DNA of 64,000 bases, taken from Verrucomicrobiales bacterium. GTDB lineage: Bacteria > Verrucomicrobiota > Verrucomicrobiia > Verrucomicrobiales > DEV007. The stretch lies in NCBI GenBank assembly GCA_002698785.1, contig PAAG01000031.1, positions 1 to 64,000 of the forward strand. Direction: 5' to 3'. A model generated the notes under the pieces. The model was not told the origin of the DNA. It did not search any database and saw only the letters and a list, made by a program, of their open reading frames with translations. Below are positions 50,393-58,720 of this stretch, one piece after another (within the stretch, counting starts at the first letter, position 1; each line of letters starts with the position of its first letter). The translations under genes were made by a program, and so were the position numbers.

Positions 50393-51955
50393 GTGGAAGG
50401 TTTCGCGGAACCGGATGCGCTTCGAAGTTTGCTCATCGGATACGATGACTTCGAGGCGAAGCGGTTCGACGGCTACGATCTGCATCTCAAGCTGAGAGGG
50501 CACGGGGTCGATGCGAAGCATCTGGTCTGGAAAAAGACCACGGACAACGTTCACGCCCATCAACTGGCGGATGAGAGAATCGGAGAGGAATACCGGGAAT
50601 ATCTCAGGCAGCTGGCGGAGCAGATCAACTACGGGTCGTATACCAACAATCTGTTTTCGCCCCTGAGCTACCAGATTCTTTTCGAGCCTACTTATCTCTT
50701 CGCGGATGTGGTGCATCTCCAACTGATCCACAAGAATGGTTTCTTTAACCTGCACCATCTGCCGATCCTGAGTCGGTTGAAGCCGATGGTGTGGACGCTT
50801 CATGATACTTGGGCGTTTACCGGGCATTGCATCAATCCTTTCGACTGCGACCGGTGGAAAAGTGGTTGTGGTGAGTGTCCCGATCTCGACGCGTTGTTTC
50901 CCATTGCTGAAGATTCCTCGGCGCTGAACTGGGAGATGAAAAAGACCCTGTTCCAGCAATGCGATCTTGATTTGGTCGTGGGAAGCCGCTGGATGGAACA
51001 GCGGGTGAAGGAGTCGCCTTTGTTCCAACATTTGAAAGTGCACCGGCTGCCGCATTCGCTGGATGTGGATATGTTTTGCCCAGGCGATTCGCTGGAAAGT
51101 CGCGAAAGGCTCGGGATTGATCCGGACCATTGGGTGATCGCGTTTCGAGCGAGCAGTGCTCCCTTCAAAGGAACGGACCTGGTGATTGAGGCGCTGAAGA
51201 CGATGGAGGTCGATCGTCCGGTGACTCTGCTGACTGTCGACATGACGTGGCTTTGTGAGGATTTGAAAGAAAAATTTCGAGTCATCAATTTCGGATGGAT
51301 CGACGAGAAGGAAACGTTGGTAGACCTCTATCGGGCTTGCGATGTGTTTCTCATGCCATCCCGCGGGGAGTCGTTTGGTTATATGGCGGCTGAGGCGATG
51401 GCGTGTGGAAAACCGGTGTTGGTGACTCGATCGCCATCGTCCGCTTTGCAGGATACAGTGTTCGTGGATCAGGGAGGCGGGGTTTCCTGTTCTCATAATT
51501 CGGAGGCTCTGGCGAGCGAACTTTCGGCGTTGCTGCAAGACGAGGGCCGTCGACATGAAGTCGGGCAACGGGCGAGGGAGCTGGCGGTGGAAAACTATCG
51601 CGACGACCTCTATGTGTCGCGCCTGACAGAGATCTATCGCGATGTGATCGAAAGGCGGAAAGGGGACACTCGAGCCAAACATATCGTGGATGAGTTGAAA
51701 AGGATTTCTCCACCAAAGCTGGAGCCCGCTTTGCCTGTGGAACCGCCTCCGACGCCACCAGCCGAACCACTGGTGGCCGAACCGACTCCACCTGTGCCGC
51801 TCGACCCGTCGCGAACGATCTGCACTCTGGGACCGGTGGAAGTGAAGTTGATAAAGGTCCTTCGTGCGATGGCAAAACAGCCGATCGGTTTATGGGTGTA
51901 TGGGAAGCTTGTCAGGCCGGTGGTGAAGGCATTGTTTCTGAAGGGAAAAGGATAA
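50393..51955 (+). CDS. GT4-family glycosyltransferase
   Basis: 520 residues from a GTG; the exact start is uncertain because homologous sequence begins near LRSLLIGYDDFEAKRFDGYD. It has a GT-B fold: an acceptor-side half with WTLHDTWAFTGHC and a Cys-rich loop (CDRWKSGCGECPDLD), then the donor-side half with IAFRASSAPFKGTDLVIEAL, DVFLMPSRGESFGYMAAEAM and ACGKPVLVTR, including the E-x7-E pair typical of GT4. A Pro-rich linker and a short basic C-terminal helix suggest membrane association. The context (RmlD-like reductase 4 bp downstream) points to polysaccharide synthesis. Confidence 0.85.
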   Translation: MEGFAEPDALRSLLIGYDDFEAKRFDGYDLHLKLRGHGVDAKHLVWKKTTDNVHAHQLADERIGEEYREYLRQLAEQINYGSYTNNLFSPLSYQILFEPTYLFADVVHLQLIHKNGFFNLHHLPILSRLKPMVWTLHDTWAFTGHCINPFDCDRWKSGCGECPDLDALFPIAEDSSALNWEMKKTLFQQCDLDLVVGSRWMEQRVKESPLFQHLKVHRLPHSLDVDMFCPGDSLESRERLGIDPDHWVIAFRASSAPFKGTDLVIEALKTMEVDRPVTLLTVDMTWLCEDLKEKFRVINFGWIDEKETLVDLYRACDVFLMPSRGESFGYMAAEAMACGKPVLVTRSPSSALQDTVFVDQGGGVSCSHNSEALASELSALLQDEGRRHEVGQRARELAVENYRDDLYVSRLTEIYRDVIERRKGDTRAKHIVDELKRISPPKLEPALPVEPPPTPPAEPLVAEPTPPVPLDPSRTICTLGPVEVKLIKVLRAMAKQPIGLWVYGKLVRPVVKALFLKGKG

Positions 51956-51959
51956 GTTT

Positions 51960-52847
51960 ATGGGGAGAAAGCGGATTTTGATTCTTGGGAGTACGGGCAT
52001 GCTGGGGCATGTGCTGTTCAGTGAACTGGCAAAGCGGGAGGACCTGGATGTGTGGGGAACTGTTCGTAATGGAGAGAGGGCTGCGGCATTTTTTTCCAAG
52101 GACTCCTGCGAGAGGCTTATCCCTGGCGTTGAGGTTGAGGATCTTGATTCAATCAGGTCTGCGATTTCGAAAGTGGAGCCGGATGTGATCATCAATGCCA
52201 TTGGTTTGATCAAGCAGCATCCGGGAGCTCAGGATTCGAAATTGCTGCATGCGTTGAATGTAGAGTTTTCTTACCGTATGGCGGATCTGGTTCGAGGAAC
52301 ATCGATTCGGCTGATTCAGATCGGCACCGATTGTGTGTTTGATGGGAAAGAGGGGATGTATACTGAAACTTCTACTCCCAGTCCGATCGATGAATATGGG
52401 GCGACGAAGCTGGAGGGAGAGTTGATCGAAGATGGCAACCTGACCTTGCGGACTTCGTTCATCGGGCATGAGCTTGGGACTCGTTATGGACTGGTGGAGT
52501 GGTTTCTGAGCCAGCAGCAACCGATTGAGGGATACACGAATGCGATCTATTCAGGGCTGCCGACGGTGGAGTTTGCCAACATCCTTGCGAACCATGTGCT
52601 GCCTGACACAACCCTCAGAGGCCTCTATCATGTCTCCAGCGACCCCATTCCGAAATACGATCTGCTCAGCCTGGTTGCGGAGGTGTATGGAAAAGACATC
52701 GAAATCCGTGAAAGAGACGACGTTCGCATTGATCGTTCCCTGGATTCGAGTGCGTTCCGTGACGCGACGGGATATCACCCGCCGGGATGGAAGGCATTGG
52801 TGAGAAGAATGCATGCGCATTATGCGAATGAGGTGCGATATTCGTGA
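51960..52847 (+). CDS. RmlD-like dTDP-4-dehydrorhamnose-reductase-family protein
   Basis: 295 residues with an extended-SDR fold: ILILGSTGMLGHVLFSEL at the N-terminus, PDVIINAIGLIKQHPGA, IQIGTDCVFDGKEGMY, the catalytic Tyr-Lys in DEYGATKLEGE, and GLYHVSSDPIPKYDLL near the end. The family reduces 4-keto sugars, mainly for dTDP-rhamnose, though close relatives act in other deoxysugar pathways. No rmlABC genes are in the window, so the exact substrate is open. It starts 4 bp after the glycosyltransferase gene, which supports a shared role in glycan assembly. Confidence 0.85.
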   Translation: MGRKRILILGSTGMLGHVLFSELAKREDLDVWGTVRNGERAAAFFSKDSCERLIPGVEVEDLDSIRSAISKVEPDVIINAIGLIKQHPGAQDSKLLHALNVEFSYRMADLVRGTSIRLIQIGTDCVFDGKEGMYTETSTPSPIDEYGATKLEGELIEDGNLTLRTSFIGHELGTRYGLVEWFLSQQQPIEGYTNAIYSGLPTVEFANILANHVLPDTTLRGLYHVSSDPIPKYDLLSLVAEVYGKDIEIRERDDVRIDRSLDSSAFRDATGYHPPGWKALVRRMHAHYANEVRYS

Positions 52848-52861
52848 TAGGGTGAGATGAA

Positions 52862-53476
52862 ATGACGGTGGTAACGGGTTTCTCCAGTTTTCCCGGTGTT
52901 GAGCTGAATCCGACTGGTATCCTGGTCGAGAAGTGGAGCCGGGTTGCCCCGGAATGGGCGTCGGGCGATACACATTTCGAGCTGCTCCCGGTTGTTTACG
53001 CCAGTGCGGGGGCTCGTATTGCCGAGCTTGCGGCTGATGGGAGAATTGAGAATCTCATTATGCTGGGAGTCAGCGCTGGCAGTGAAGCCATCCGCCTGGA
53101 GCGTTTTGCCTTTAACTATGATGATACCGCTACACCCGATTCGGCGGGTGAGGTTCGGCAGGGAAAAGTGATCGATGAGACGGGACCGCATGTGATGGAG
53201 GCCGGTTACGATATGGAGGCGGCGCGCAAGAGTTTCCTGGCGACCAGTATTGAGACACACGTTTCAGACAGTGCAGGGCGCTACCTGTGTAATCATTGCT
53301 ATTACGTGGCACTTCGTTCTGCAGAGCGGAAGGCATCTGCTTTCCGGCCTGTGTTCCTGCATGTTCCCCAAGTGATAGAGGCTCACCATCATGCCCCAGA
53401 CCCACTCACTGACGTTGGGCTCACAAAGCTTGAAGAGGAACTCGGAATACTGATCCCCTGGTTTCGGGAAAACTGA
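52862..53476 (+). CDS. Pyroglutamyl-peptidase I-like protein (peptidase C15)
   Basis: 204 residues. The C15 pattern is clear: VVTGFSSFPGVELNPTG at the start, then Glu80 (AIRLERFAFN), Cys143 (SDSAGRYLCNHCYY) and His167 (PVFLHVPQ), which form the catalytic triad. The enzyme removes N-terminal pyroglutamate from peptides. It is cytosolic (no signal peptide). It follows the RmlD-like gene by 14 bp, probably on the same transcript, without an evident functional link. Confidence 0.9.
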   Translation: MTVVTGFSSFPGVELNPTGILVEKWSRVAPEWASGDTHFELLPVVYASAGARIAELAADGRIENLIMLGVSAGSEAIRLERFAFNYDDTATPDSAGEVRQGKVIDETGPHVMEAGYDMEAARKSFLATSIETHVSDSAGRYLCNHCYYVALRSAERKASAFRPVFLHVPQVIEAHHHAPDPLTDVGLTKLEEELGILIPWFREN

Positions 53477-53485
53477 AGCCGCGGC

Positions 53486-53677
53486 TCACCAGAATACGGT
53501 GAACATTTTCGGATCGTGGAAAATGCCGCGTCCGTAGCATAGCCTGCACCGGGTTTTGTCCACGCCTGAGGTGGTGCCAAATCCACCGCACCCGGTGCAT
53601 CTGCGTTCTGTCGTTCCCATTTGAATCTCGAACCTTTTGCCCGACTTCAAAAACATCAGGAATTCGTCCTTCGTCAT
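53486..53677 (-). CDS. Small DnaJ-like zinc-finger protein
   Basis: 63 residues (a longer start is possible). Two CxxC-type knuckles, CTGCGGFG and CRLCYGRG, separated by about 14 residues, match half of a DnaJ-type zinc-finger cluster. The N-terminus MTKDEFLMFLKSGKRFEI is helical. Such mini-proteins may bind zinc and unfolded chains; no DnaJ domain or hsp genes are present. It lies 9 bp from the convergent pyroglutamyl-peptidase gene. Confidence 0.6.
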   Translation of the reverse strand: MTKDEFLMFLKSGKRFEIQMGTTERRCTGCGGFGTTSGVDKTRCRLCYGRGIFHDPKMFTVFW

Positions 53678-53743
53678 TCGCTTGGGAAGGGGAGGGACCT
53701 TTGCGACTTTGATTGTCGAGAGGGCCCCGAGAACGGTGGTGTA

Positions 53744-54076
53744 TTAATAGACCTCATCGGTTTCAACGGCGGGTAATTGGATCACTTCATCGTCTGCCAA
53801 CGGACGGTCAAGGGGGATCTCCATGGCGTAGGTCGTCTCCCCGACACGCACCCGGTAGTAGCCCGGGGAAATCGTTTGAAGGATGGTGATTTCGTAGGTC
53901 TTTAGCGCAGCTTTCTCGGCCTCGTAATGCTGGTCGGCAACGGTATTGTAGATCAGGTCGAATTTCTCGGAAGAGGTATCGATGCTACCCACCGGATAGG
54001 GTGTGGACTCTTCTCCTGAAGCCGGAAAAGAAAGAGAGAACAATAGTCCCAGTACGAGAAACAGAGAACGCTTCAT
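53744..54076 (-). CDS. Small secreted hypothetical protein
   Basis: 110 residues from the ATG before a signal peptide (KRSLFLVLGLLFSLSFPASG); the frame start at 54118 is not preferred. The mature part is acidic and beta-rich (YYRVRVGETTYAMEIPLDRP). Family not recognised. It may share a transcript with the zinc-finger gene 66 bp downstream. Confidence 0.55.
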   Translation of the reverse strand: MKRSLFLVLGLLFSLSFPASGEESTPYPVGSIDTSSEKFDLIYNTVADQHYEAEKAALKTYEITILQTISPGYYRVRVGETTYAMEIPLDRPLADDEVIQLPAVETDEVY

Positions 54077-54197
54077 GGTGTGTTGTTTACTCCAAGAGAC
54101 AGCGGGAATCAAATACATGAATTGGGGTATATCTGTTCTGGTGACGGTTAGAGCTCTGATTTTTGTGCGATGGGTGCCATTACAGAGATGTCCCGAT

Positions 54198-54484
54198 CCA
54201 TCAAAATGATGGGAAAAGAATGGGTTTTCGTTTTTAGTAGGGGATACTAGGGGAGTATCTTTGTAAGCGACTGTAAGTAAGTGGGATGTGTGGATTTTGA
54301 AAATGCTGGGGAGTTGTCATGACCTATCATTTTGATGCATTTCGGTGCTGAAAGATGCATTTGGGCGAGATTTTACGCTCTCAGGCATGGGTGCATTTCG
54401 AGAGTGGGGCGGACGTTTGGAACAGTTTTTATGGACGAGGTTTTAAAGTCTAACAATGGCACAAAAGTATGCCTTCGTCCAGAT
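54198..54484 (+). repeat. Duplicated noncoding element, copy A
   Basis: In the 527-bp gene-free stretch 54077-54603 I see no convincing gene, but there is an element related to the one at 55320-55579. Shared anchors, in the same order, are GGGTTTTCGTTTTTA, TGTAAGTA, a TTTTG-AAATG-TGGG block, CCTATCATTTTGATGC, GTGGGGCG and CTAACAAT-GCA with GTCCAGAT at the end. The first part is bounded by an inverted repeat: 54198-54213 against 54323-54338, 14 of 16 positions pairing. Confidence 0.7.
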
Positions 54485-54603
54485 GCGATGCTTGTGGGAG
54501 AAGGAAGACTAGCGGCTGAAGCCAATTTGATTTTTGATGAGGGATCGAAGCCCTGGTTCTAGATAGGGAATGGTGTTTTTTTCTTTGTTCCGCTAGTAGG
54601 AAT

Positions 54604-55170
54604 ATGCTAATCAGAAGCATGAAGTTTCTTCTAGCTCTCTTTGTCCCCTATACACTCGTGGCAGTAGCGGGGGCTCAGGAGGCGCTGGAAGAATCGGACC
54701 CATATGTAGGGTCGTATGAGGTGACGGTTCCGGAGAAATACCAGAAGATCTGGCCGAAGGTTGAGTGGTTTTATCGTGATATCGTGTGGGGCAGTGGGGA
54801 CGTGGAATACAGCGAGATAAAGAGGGCGATTCCGGATAGTATCAAGCATCCGCTTATCAGTCCGATATTTTTCATTGTCGGGATGATAGGGTTGCCTGTT
54901 GCGGCGATCTGGTTTCTGGTGGTCGAGTTCAAAGTTCACCTGGGCTGGGGATTCGGGCAGCTTGGTGCGAACTTGTTGAGTTGCATCCTCTTCGTACCGG
55001 GGATGATTGTGGCGATCGTCTTCGCCTGCATGAACTGGAGAGTCGCTCGAAAGCCTTTCACTCTTTACATATTCTGCTTTCTCCTCTTAATGGTCGGGTT
55101 CTTTATGGTTCCCAGTTGGACCGAGCCTGAGTTTGTTCCCGGGCCTGGTGGGGCGGAAGAATCGTTTTGA
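54604..55170 (+). CDS. Membrane protein flanked by two copies of a noncoding element
   Basis: 188 residues (a start at 54619, MKFLLALFVPYTLVAVAGAQ, is an alternative). A signal-like N-terminus is followed by an outer domain of about 65 residues and three membrane segments (ISPIFFIVGMIGLPVAAIWF; LLSCILFVPGMIVAIVFACM; LYIFCFLLLMVGFFMVPSW). No family recognised. Direct copies of a noncoding element lie on both sides, which suggests that the whole unit could have moved or been duplicated. A decayed relative of its C-terminal part lies near 63150. Confidence 0.6.
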   Translation: MLIRSMKFLLALFVPYTLVAVAGAQEALEESDPYVGSYEVTVPEKYQKIWPKVEWFYRDIVWGSGDVEYSEIKRAIPDSIKHPLISPIFFIVGMIGLPVAAIWFLVVEFKVHLGWGFGQLGANLLSCILFVPGMIVAIVFACMNWRVARKPFTLYIFCFLLLMVGFFMVPSWTEPEFVPGPGGAEESF

Positions 55171-55319
55171 ATGGGTGGGGAGGATTGAATGCTGGGAGGT
55201 TGGTTGAGCGAGGACGAGGTGAAGTTTGAGATGTTACTGCTGACACCTTCCGACCTTCCACGCTTGCGGGGGATCGTAGTCGTTTCGCCGTGAGGTGCTG
55301 TGTTCCGTCGAAATGTTAA

Positions 55320-55579
55320 GAAATGACAGGGTTTTCGTTTTTATCGGGAAAATGGGGTCCGTTCTTGTGTAAGTAGTTATTGGTTAGTGGTTAGTGCTGG
55401 TTTTGGAAATGATGGGTGGCTGTTTTTTCCTGTCATTTCGATGCCGAATGATGCTTTTTTGGGGAGATTTGGCGGCTTCCAGCGGGTTGGGGTTTTGAGG
55501 AAGGGTGGGGCGATTTTGCTGGTTTTTTGGGCGCGAAATTAATACTAACAATAGCATAATAATTTACTTTTGTCCAGAT
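55320..55579 (+). repeat. Duplicated noncoding element, copy B
   Basis: Second copy of the element at 54198-54484, same orientation, in the 486-bp gene-free stretch 55171-55656. Its inverted arms are GAAATGACAGG (55320-55330) and CCTGTCATTTC (55429-55439), a perfect 11-bp match. Although both arm sequences differ from those in copy A, pairing is kept, which suggests selection for the hairpin or a transposase-bound end. Confidence 0.7.
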
Positions 55580-55656
55580 TGTGGCCTTCGGCAAGGGGGC
55601 GAAGAATGAAAAATCGATGCCTGAATCCTTCTTACGGTCTTCTCGGTTGGTCGGTT

Positions 55657-56176
55657 TTAATTTTCCGTGATGACTTCGAGATATCGAGTCCCGGCCCCCT
55701 TCAGCTTTGTTTGGGATTTTAGCGTCTCCAGATCGTCGAATGTGAAATCGAGTACTTTTTGTCCGGGAGGGTGATGGAGACGGTTTTTGGGTCGGTGAGC
55801 TTCCAGGAGGCGACGTAGTTCCGGTGACCGGAGAACTGGGCGGTTCCATTTTCGTTGAAGACGACCTTTGTCGGTTTTCCGTCGATGGGATAGTTCCAGA
55901 CGTGTCGTTTCAGTTGGTCGCTGAGGGTGATTCCACTGCTCCGAGCCGCGTTAGCTCTGCGTCGGCCTGATTCGCGATTTCGAGGTTCCCTGCTTCGAGC
56001 ATCTGGGCCTTCATCGTCTTCAATTCCTGGACATACTTCGAAGTGATCTGATGGGTCGCGCGCTCGATGGCATTGTCGTAGTTCTGCTTCAAGAGTTCGA
56101 ATTGATTTGGCAGTTCGTCCTGCGCATTCGATGCGATTGTGATCAGGGCGAGAATGTAGACGAGTGGTGTTTTCAT
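55657..56176 (-). pseudogene. Small secreted-protein gene with two apparent frameshifts
   Basis: The first frame encodes a signal peptide (KTPLVYILALITIASNAQ) and a helical region ending at LTRLGA (56176 down to about 55940). Recognisable coding then continues in a second frame (ITLSDQLKRHVWNYPIDG, then TKVVFNENGTAQFSG) and, after an A5 run at 55756-55760, in a third frame (VLDFTFDDLETLKSQ to a TAA at 55657-55659). Each shift is explained by one missing base. The intact product would be about 172 residues with a C-terminal lipocalin-like or WNF-type domain. Sequencing error is an alternative explanation. Confidence 0.7.
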
Positions 56177-56478
56177 GATTCTTTTGGCCGAATCGTAGTG
56201 TTTTGGGAACTGAATACCGATCTTTATTTTTTGGATTCGGCAGTTCGATCACTCGATTGGAGAGCCGTCAAACGACGATCGAAACAACACCAGTTTATCA
56301 CCGCGACACGAGCAAACTTCCGCGAATTATACCACCGGGGGAGAAAGCGAATGGTCGCTCAATGCAGCGCCATTCACAACTGACTTCTCCCCCCCCCCAT
56401 GGAGAAACGAATTGGTGGAGGCGAAAGTTTGTAATTATTTTTTTGACAAAGAATGTGTGTACATATTAAAAGACATAT
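56177..56478 (+). other. Gene-free stretch with C10 tract upstream of the cysteine-protein operon
   Basis: About 300 bp without a gene that I can support. It contains a run of ten C residues (56389-56398) and then strongly AT-rich sequence leading into a putative promoter. The C-run lies 44 bp before the -35 element, so length variation could alter expression. Confidence 0.5.
56443..56469 (+). promoter_or_regulatory. Putative promoter of the seven-gene operon
   Basis: A consensus -35 (TTGACA, 56443-56448) is followed after 15 bp by TATTAA (56464-56469), 9 bp before the first ATG. The spacer is short and the -10 imperfect; other -10 registers in the same AT-rich sequence are possible. Confidence 0.4.
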
Positions 56479-56625
56479 ATGAACATGATCGTAAAAGCAT
56501 TTATAGTTGTTGCTCTGTTTTTCATCATCGAAGCATCTTCCTCCCTGATCGGGGACATACAGTCAGGAAATCCCAAAGCTGCCTGCAACTCTAATGATGA
56601 AGATACTGGCACAACCGAAAGCTAG
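56479..56625 (+). CDS. 48-residue secreted peptide, first gene of operon
   Basis: Short frame (48 codons plus TAG). The N-terminus is a hydrophobic signal-like helix (IVKAFIVVALFFIIEASSS), followed by LIGDIQSGNPKAACNSND and an acidic Thr/Ser tail. The piece from the hydrophobic helix through the single cysteine resembles the N-terminal part of the two 13-cysteine proteins downstream (hydrophobic helix, then SxxxxxGG-x-C). It is 35 bp before the next gene in the same direction. A truncated substrate-like peptide is the most attractive reading. Coding status rests on position, composition and promoter only. Confidence 0.5.
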   Translation: MNMIVKAFIVVALFFIIEASSSLIGDIQSGNPKAACNSNDEDTGTTES

Positions 56626-56660
56626 GCGGTGGCCGTAAGGGAAGATCGAAAAGTTGCCGC

Positions 56661-57848
56661 ATGAAGATTCGGGACTCTGCCCTGTTGCTACTGGCGCTCT
56701 TGCCGGTTCATGCGGATTACGCTTCCTGTGATGAGGAGGTATTTCCTGGCGTGGTTTGTAATAATGCAGTCGGAGACGCCTCCCGGTCTGGTGCTTTCTG
56801 GCTCTGGCGAAGTCTTGAGTTGCCGTTTGATCTGGGTGACGGGAAAGGCTTCGATTTGGTGTGGCATTTTGGAACTGATGGGTACTTCGGTTCCGAATCG
56901 TGCTTGGGATACAATTCCTTCTTCCCTCTGTTTGACAGTAATGTAGTGCTTTTGGATGAGGCACGTGCCCGCGTCCATCTTCCAGACGGGAGTGTGATTT
57001 ATATTTATCCGGAGGATATAGACGCAGGCGTCTGGAAATCGCGGAATTTTGCATGGAAAGCAAATGTTGACGGGGATTCTATCGTTCTCTGCCGGGATAA
57101 CGTTTGTCTTCACTACACACAGGGGCGGCTAAGGAAAATTGAGAGTGGTGATGAAGCCATCAACTGGGAGTTTACCAGAGATGGTGTCGAGCTTGTATCG
57201 AGCGTGCGTGGATGTCTGTTGAAGGCTAAATTTGCCGATTCGGATGGTGCCGCGCTGATGAGGGAGTTAGAAGTGTCCTCGGGTCCATGGGCTGGTGAGG
57301 TTGTGGAATTCTCATATTCTGACCGGCCGGTGTTCGCCGAGGTTAACGGGCATCCGATTATATCAGAACTTGTCAGCAGCCTTTCTTTGATTGGTGACAG
57401 TTCAGGAAATATCGTGCAGCTTGAAATCAGCCAGAGTGAGGATGGAACTGAGCAGCTTCGCTGCATCAACGAGTGGGCTCATGGAAATAATTCTGAGCAA
57501 GTTTGGCATTGGGACCTGGCATCCGGCAAGCTTTTGAAGGACGGCCTTAGTGTCTATAAGGACGCTCACCTTACCGCAGATCCGGATTCTGAGGGAATTG
57601 AGAGGATTTTTGCCGACGGGAGCATGCAGGCCTATTACTGGAATCGGGATACCTGTCTGCTCACTGAGGCGCATCGGGATGGGACGCTGACGCAAAAGGT
57701 TTTTGTTGGCACGGTTGGAAAATCCTATATGAAGATGCGCAGTTTCGAAGAAACGATGTTAGTAGGTGAAAGAAGTGAGATGCGCAGAAAGATTCGGTAT
57801 TATTACGACACGGAGGGGAATGTTTTGAGGAAAGTTCAACAAGATTAG
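56661..57848 (+). CDS. Secreted protein with RHS/YD-like strand repeats
   Basis: 395 residues with a signal peptide (SALLLLALLPVHA). The body is beta-rich, resembling degenerate RHS/YD-type sheets: WLWRSLELPFDLGDGKGFDL near the start, VHLPDGSVIYIYPEDI, a series of INWEFTRDGVEL-type strands, and a C-terminal RYYYDTEGNVLRKV. The opening is like the conserved N-terminal fragment that precedes RHS barrels (normal construction, G-x-Y-W-Wx-S-x-x-x-PF). No toxin tip domain follows. It could be a carrier or shell for the small proteins encoded next to it. Role inferred. Confidence 0.6.
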   Translation: MKIRDSALLLLALLPVHADYASCDEEVFPGVVCNNAVGDASRSGAFWLWRSLELPFDLGDGKGFDLVWHFGTDGYFGSESCLGYNSFFPLFDSNVVLLDEARARVHLPDGSVIYIYPEDIDAGVWKSRNFAWKANVDGDSIVLCRDNVCLHYTQGRLRKIESGDEAINWEFTRDGVELVSSVRGCLLKAKFADSDGAALMRELEVSSGPWAGEVVEFSYSDRPVFAEVNGHPIISELVSSLSLIGDSSGNIVQLEISQSEDGTEQLRCINEWAHGNNSEQVWHWDLASGKLLKDGLSVYKDAHLTADPDSEGIERIFADGSMQAYYWNRDTCLLTEAHRDGTLTQKVFVGTVGKSYMKMRSFEETMLVGERSEMRRKIRYYYDTEGNVLRKVQQD

Positions 57849-57859
57849 GTATTGTGTTT

Positions 57860-58279
57860 ATGAAAGGAAATATTGGATTCAAAAGAACGCTCATCATCTT
57901 CGCGCGTCTCATTTCTTGCGCCATGTTTTGTGGAGCTTTATTGTTGTTGTCTGCCATGGGTGAGCAGAAGAAATCGCTCGGTTCGTTGACCGGGGGGGCA
58001 TGTTCGGCAAATGCAAGCGAGGCAGCGTGTGGAGATAACTCGGGGACTTCAGGACAAGCCTGTAATTTGACCAATCCGTGCGTTGATAAATGTTACGCGG
58101 AGAAGAACTGCTATTGCACTGGACCCGCCGATGCAAATTGTAAAAATGATCGGACGAGGGATTGTGAGGTTGATATTCTTACCTGTGACGAAGATGGTGA
58201 AGATCCTACCTTCACTTGTGTTTTTTTTGCTTCTGGTTGGAGTGATTTTTGTGGGAGTGGGTATAAAATTTGTTACTGA
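57860..58279 (+). CDS. Secreted 13-cysteine protein, paralog 1
   Basis: 139 residues. An N-terminal hydrophobic helix (about 10-33, with two cysteines inside it) is followed by a short basic hinge and the conserved SLTGGACSANASEAACG start. The rest has TNPCVDKCYAEKNCYCTGPA, TRDCEVDILTC and WSDFCGSGYKIC. Thirteen cysteines after the helix align one-to-one with those of paralog 2. Either disulfides or metal binding would suit an extracytoplasmic location. Family not recognised. It starts 11 bp after the upstream stop. Confidence 0.75.
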   Translation: MKGNIGFKRTLIIFARLISCAMFCGALLLLSAMGEQKKSLGSLTGGACSANASEAACGDNSGTSGQACNLTNPCVDKCYAEKNCYCTGPADANCKNDRTRDCEVDILTCDEDGEDPTFTCVFFASGWSDFCGSGYKICY

Positions 58280-58307
58280 AACTTTAGATGCTAGAAAATT
58301 CGAAAAA

Positions 58308-58712
58308 ATGAAAATAGCTAAGATGATTTCAAGCGTACTGGTGCTTTTTGCGGTGGCTCACCTGGTGCAGATTCAATTGATCGATCACTCTATTGCTTCA
58401 AATTCAGGTGGGACGTGCGCTCCAAAAAACGGTCAGCCCAAATGCGGAAATCAGCCGGGAACGAAAGGGCAATCGTGTTCTGCCACCAATCCTTGTGCTG
58501 ATAAATGCTTCAACGAGAAAGATTGTAGTTGCACCGGGCCTTCCAATGCTTTGTGCAGCGATAACGGTCAGACTAGAAATTGTGCCGTTGAGACCTACTA
58601 TTGCAATCTCCATGACCCGGATATTAATCCCGACGGAGATAATAAGTGTGCCGTCTTCAGTAGTGGGTTTGGAGGCATCTGTGGGAACGGTTCGTGGCAG
58701 CCTTGCCATTAG
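58308..58712 (+). CDS. Secreted 13-cysteine protein, paralog 2
   Basis: 134 residues from MKIAKMISSVLVLFAVAHLV; a longer frame from 58083 overlaps paralog 1 in another frame and was rejected. After the hydrophobic helix the sequence aligns with paralog 1: SNSGGTCAPKNGQPKCGNQP, ATNPCADKCFNEKDCSCTGP, TRNCAVETYYC, and FGGICGNGSWQPC. All 13 cysteines are conserved while many other residues differ, which indicates that the cysteine framework is under selection. It ends 8 bp before the next gene. Confidence 0.75.
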   Translation: MKIAKMISSVLVLFAVAHLVQIQLIDHSIASNSGGTCAPKNGQPKCGNQPGTKGQSCSATNPCADKCFNEKDCSCTGPSNALCSDNGQTRNCAVETYYCNLHDPDINPDGDNKCAVFSSGFGGICGNGSWQPCH

Positions 58713-58720
58713 GAGGTCAG

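Noticed and set aside
48692-51682. A 996-codon open frame on the minus strand
   Set aside because: It is antisense to four well-supported plus-strand genes (two small secreted proteins, an SDR and a GT4). The translation is rich in Arg, His and Ser without domains, as expected for an antisense shadow of codon-biased genes.
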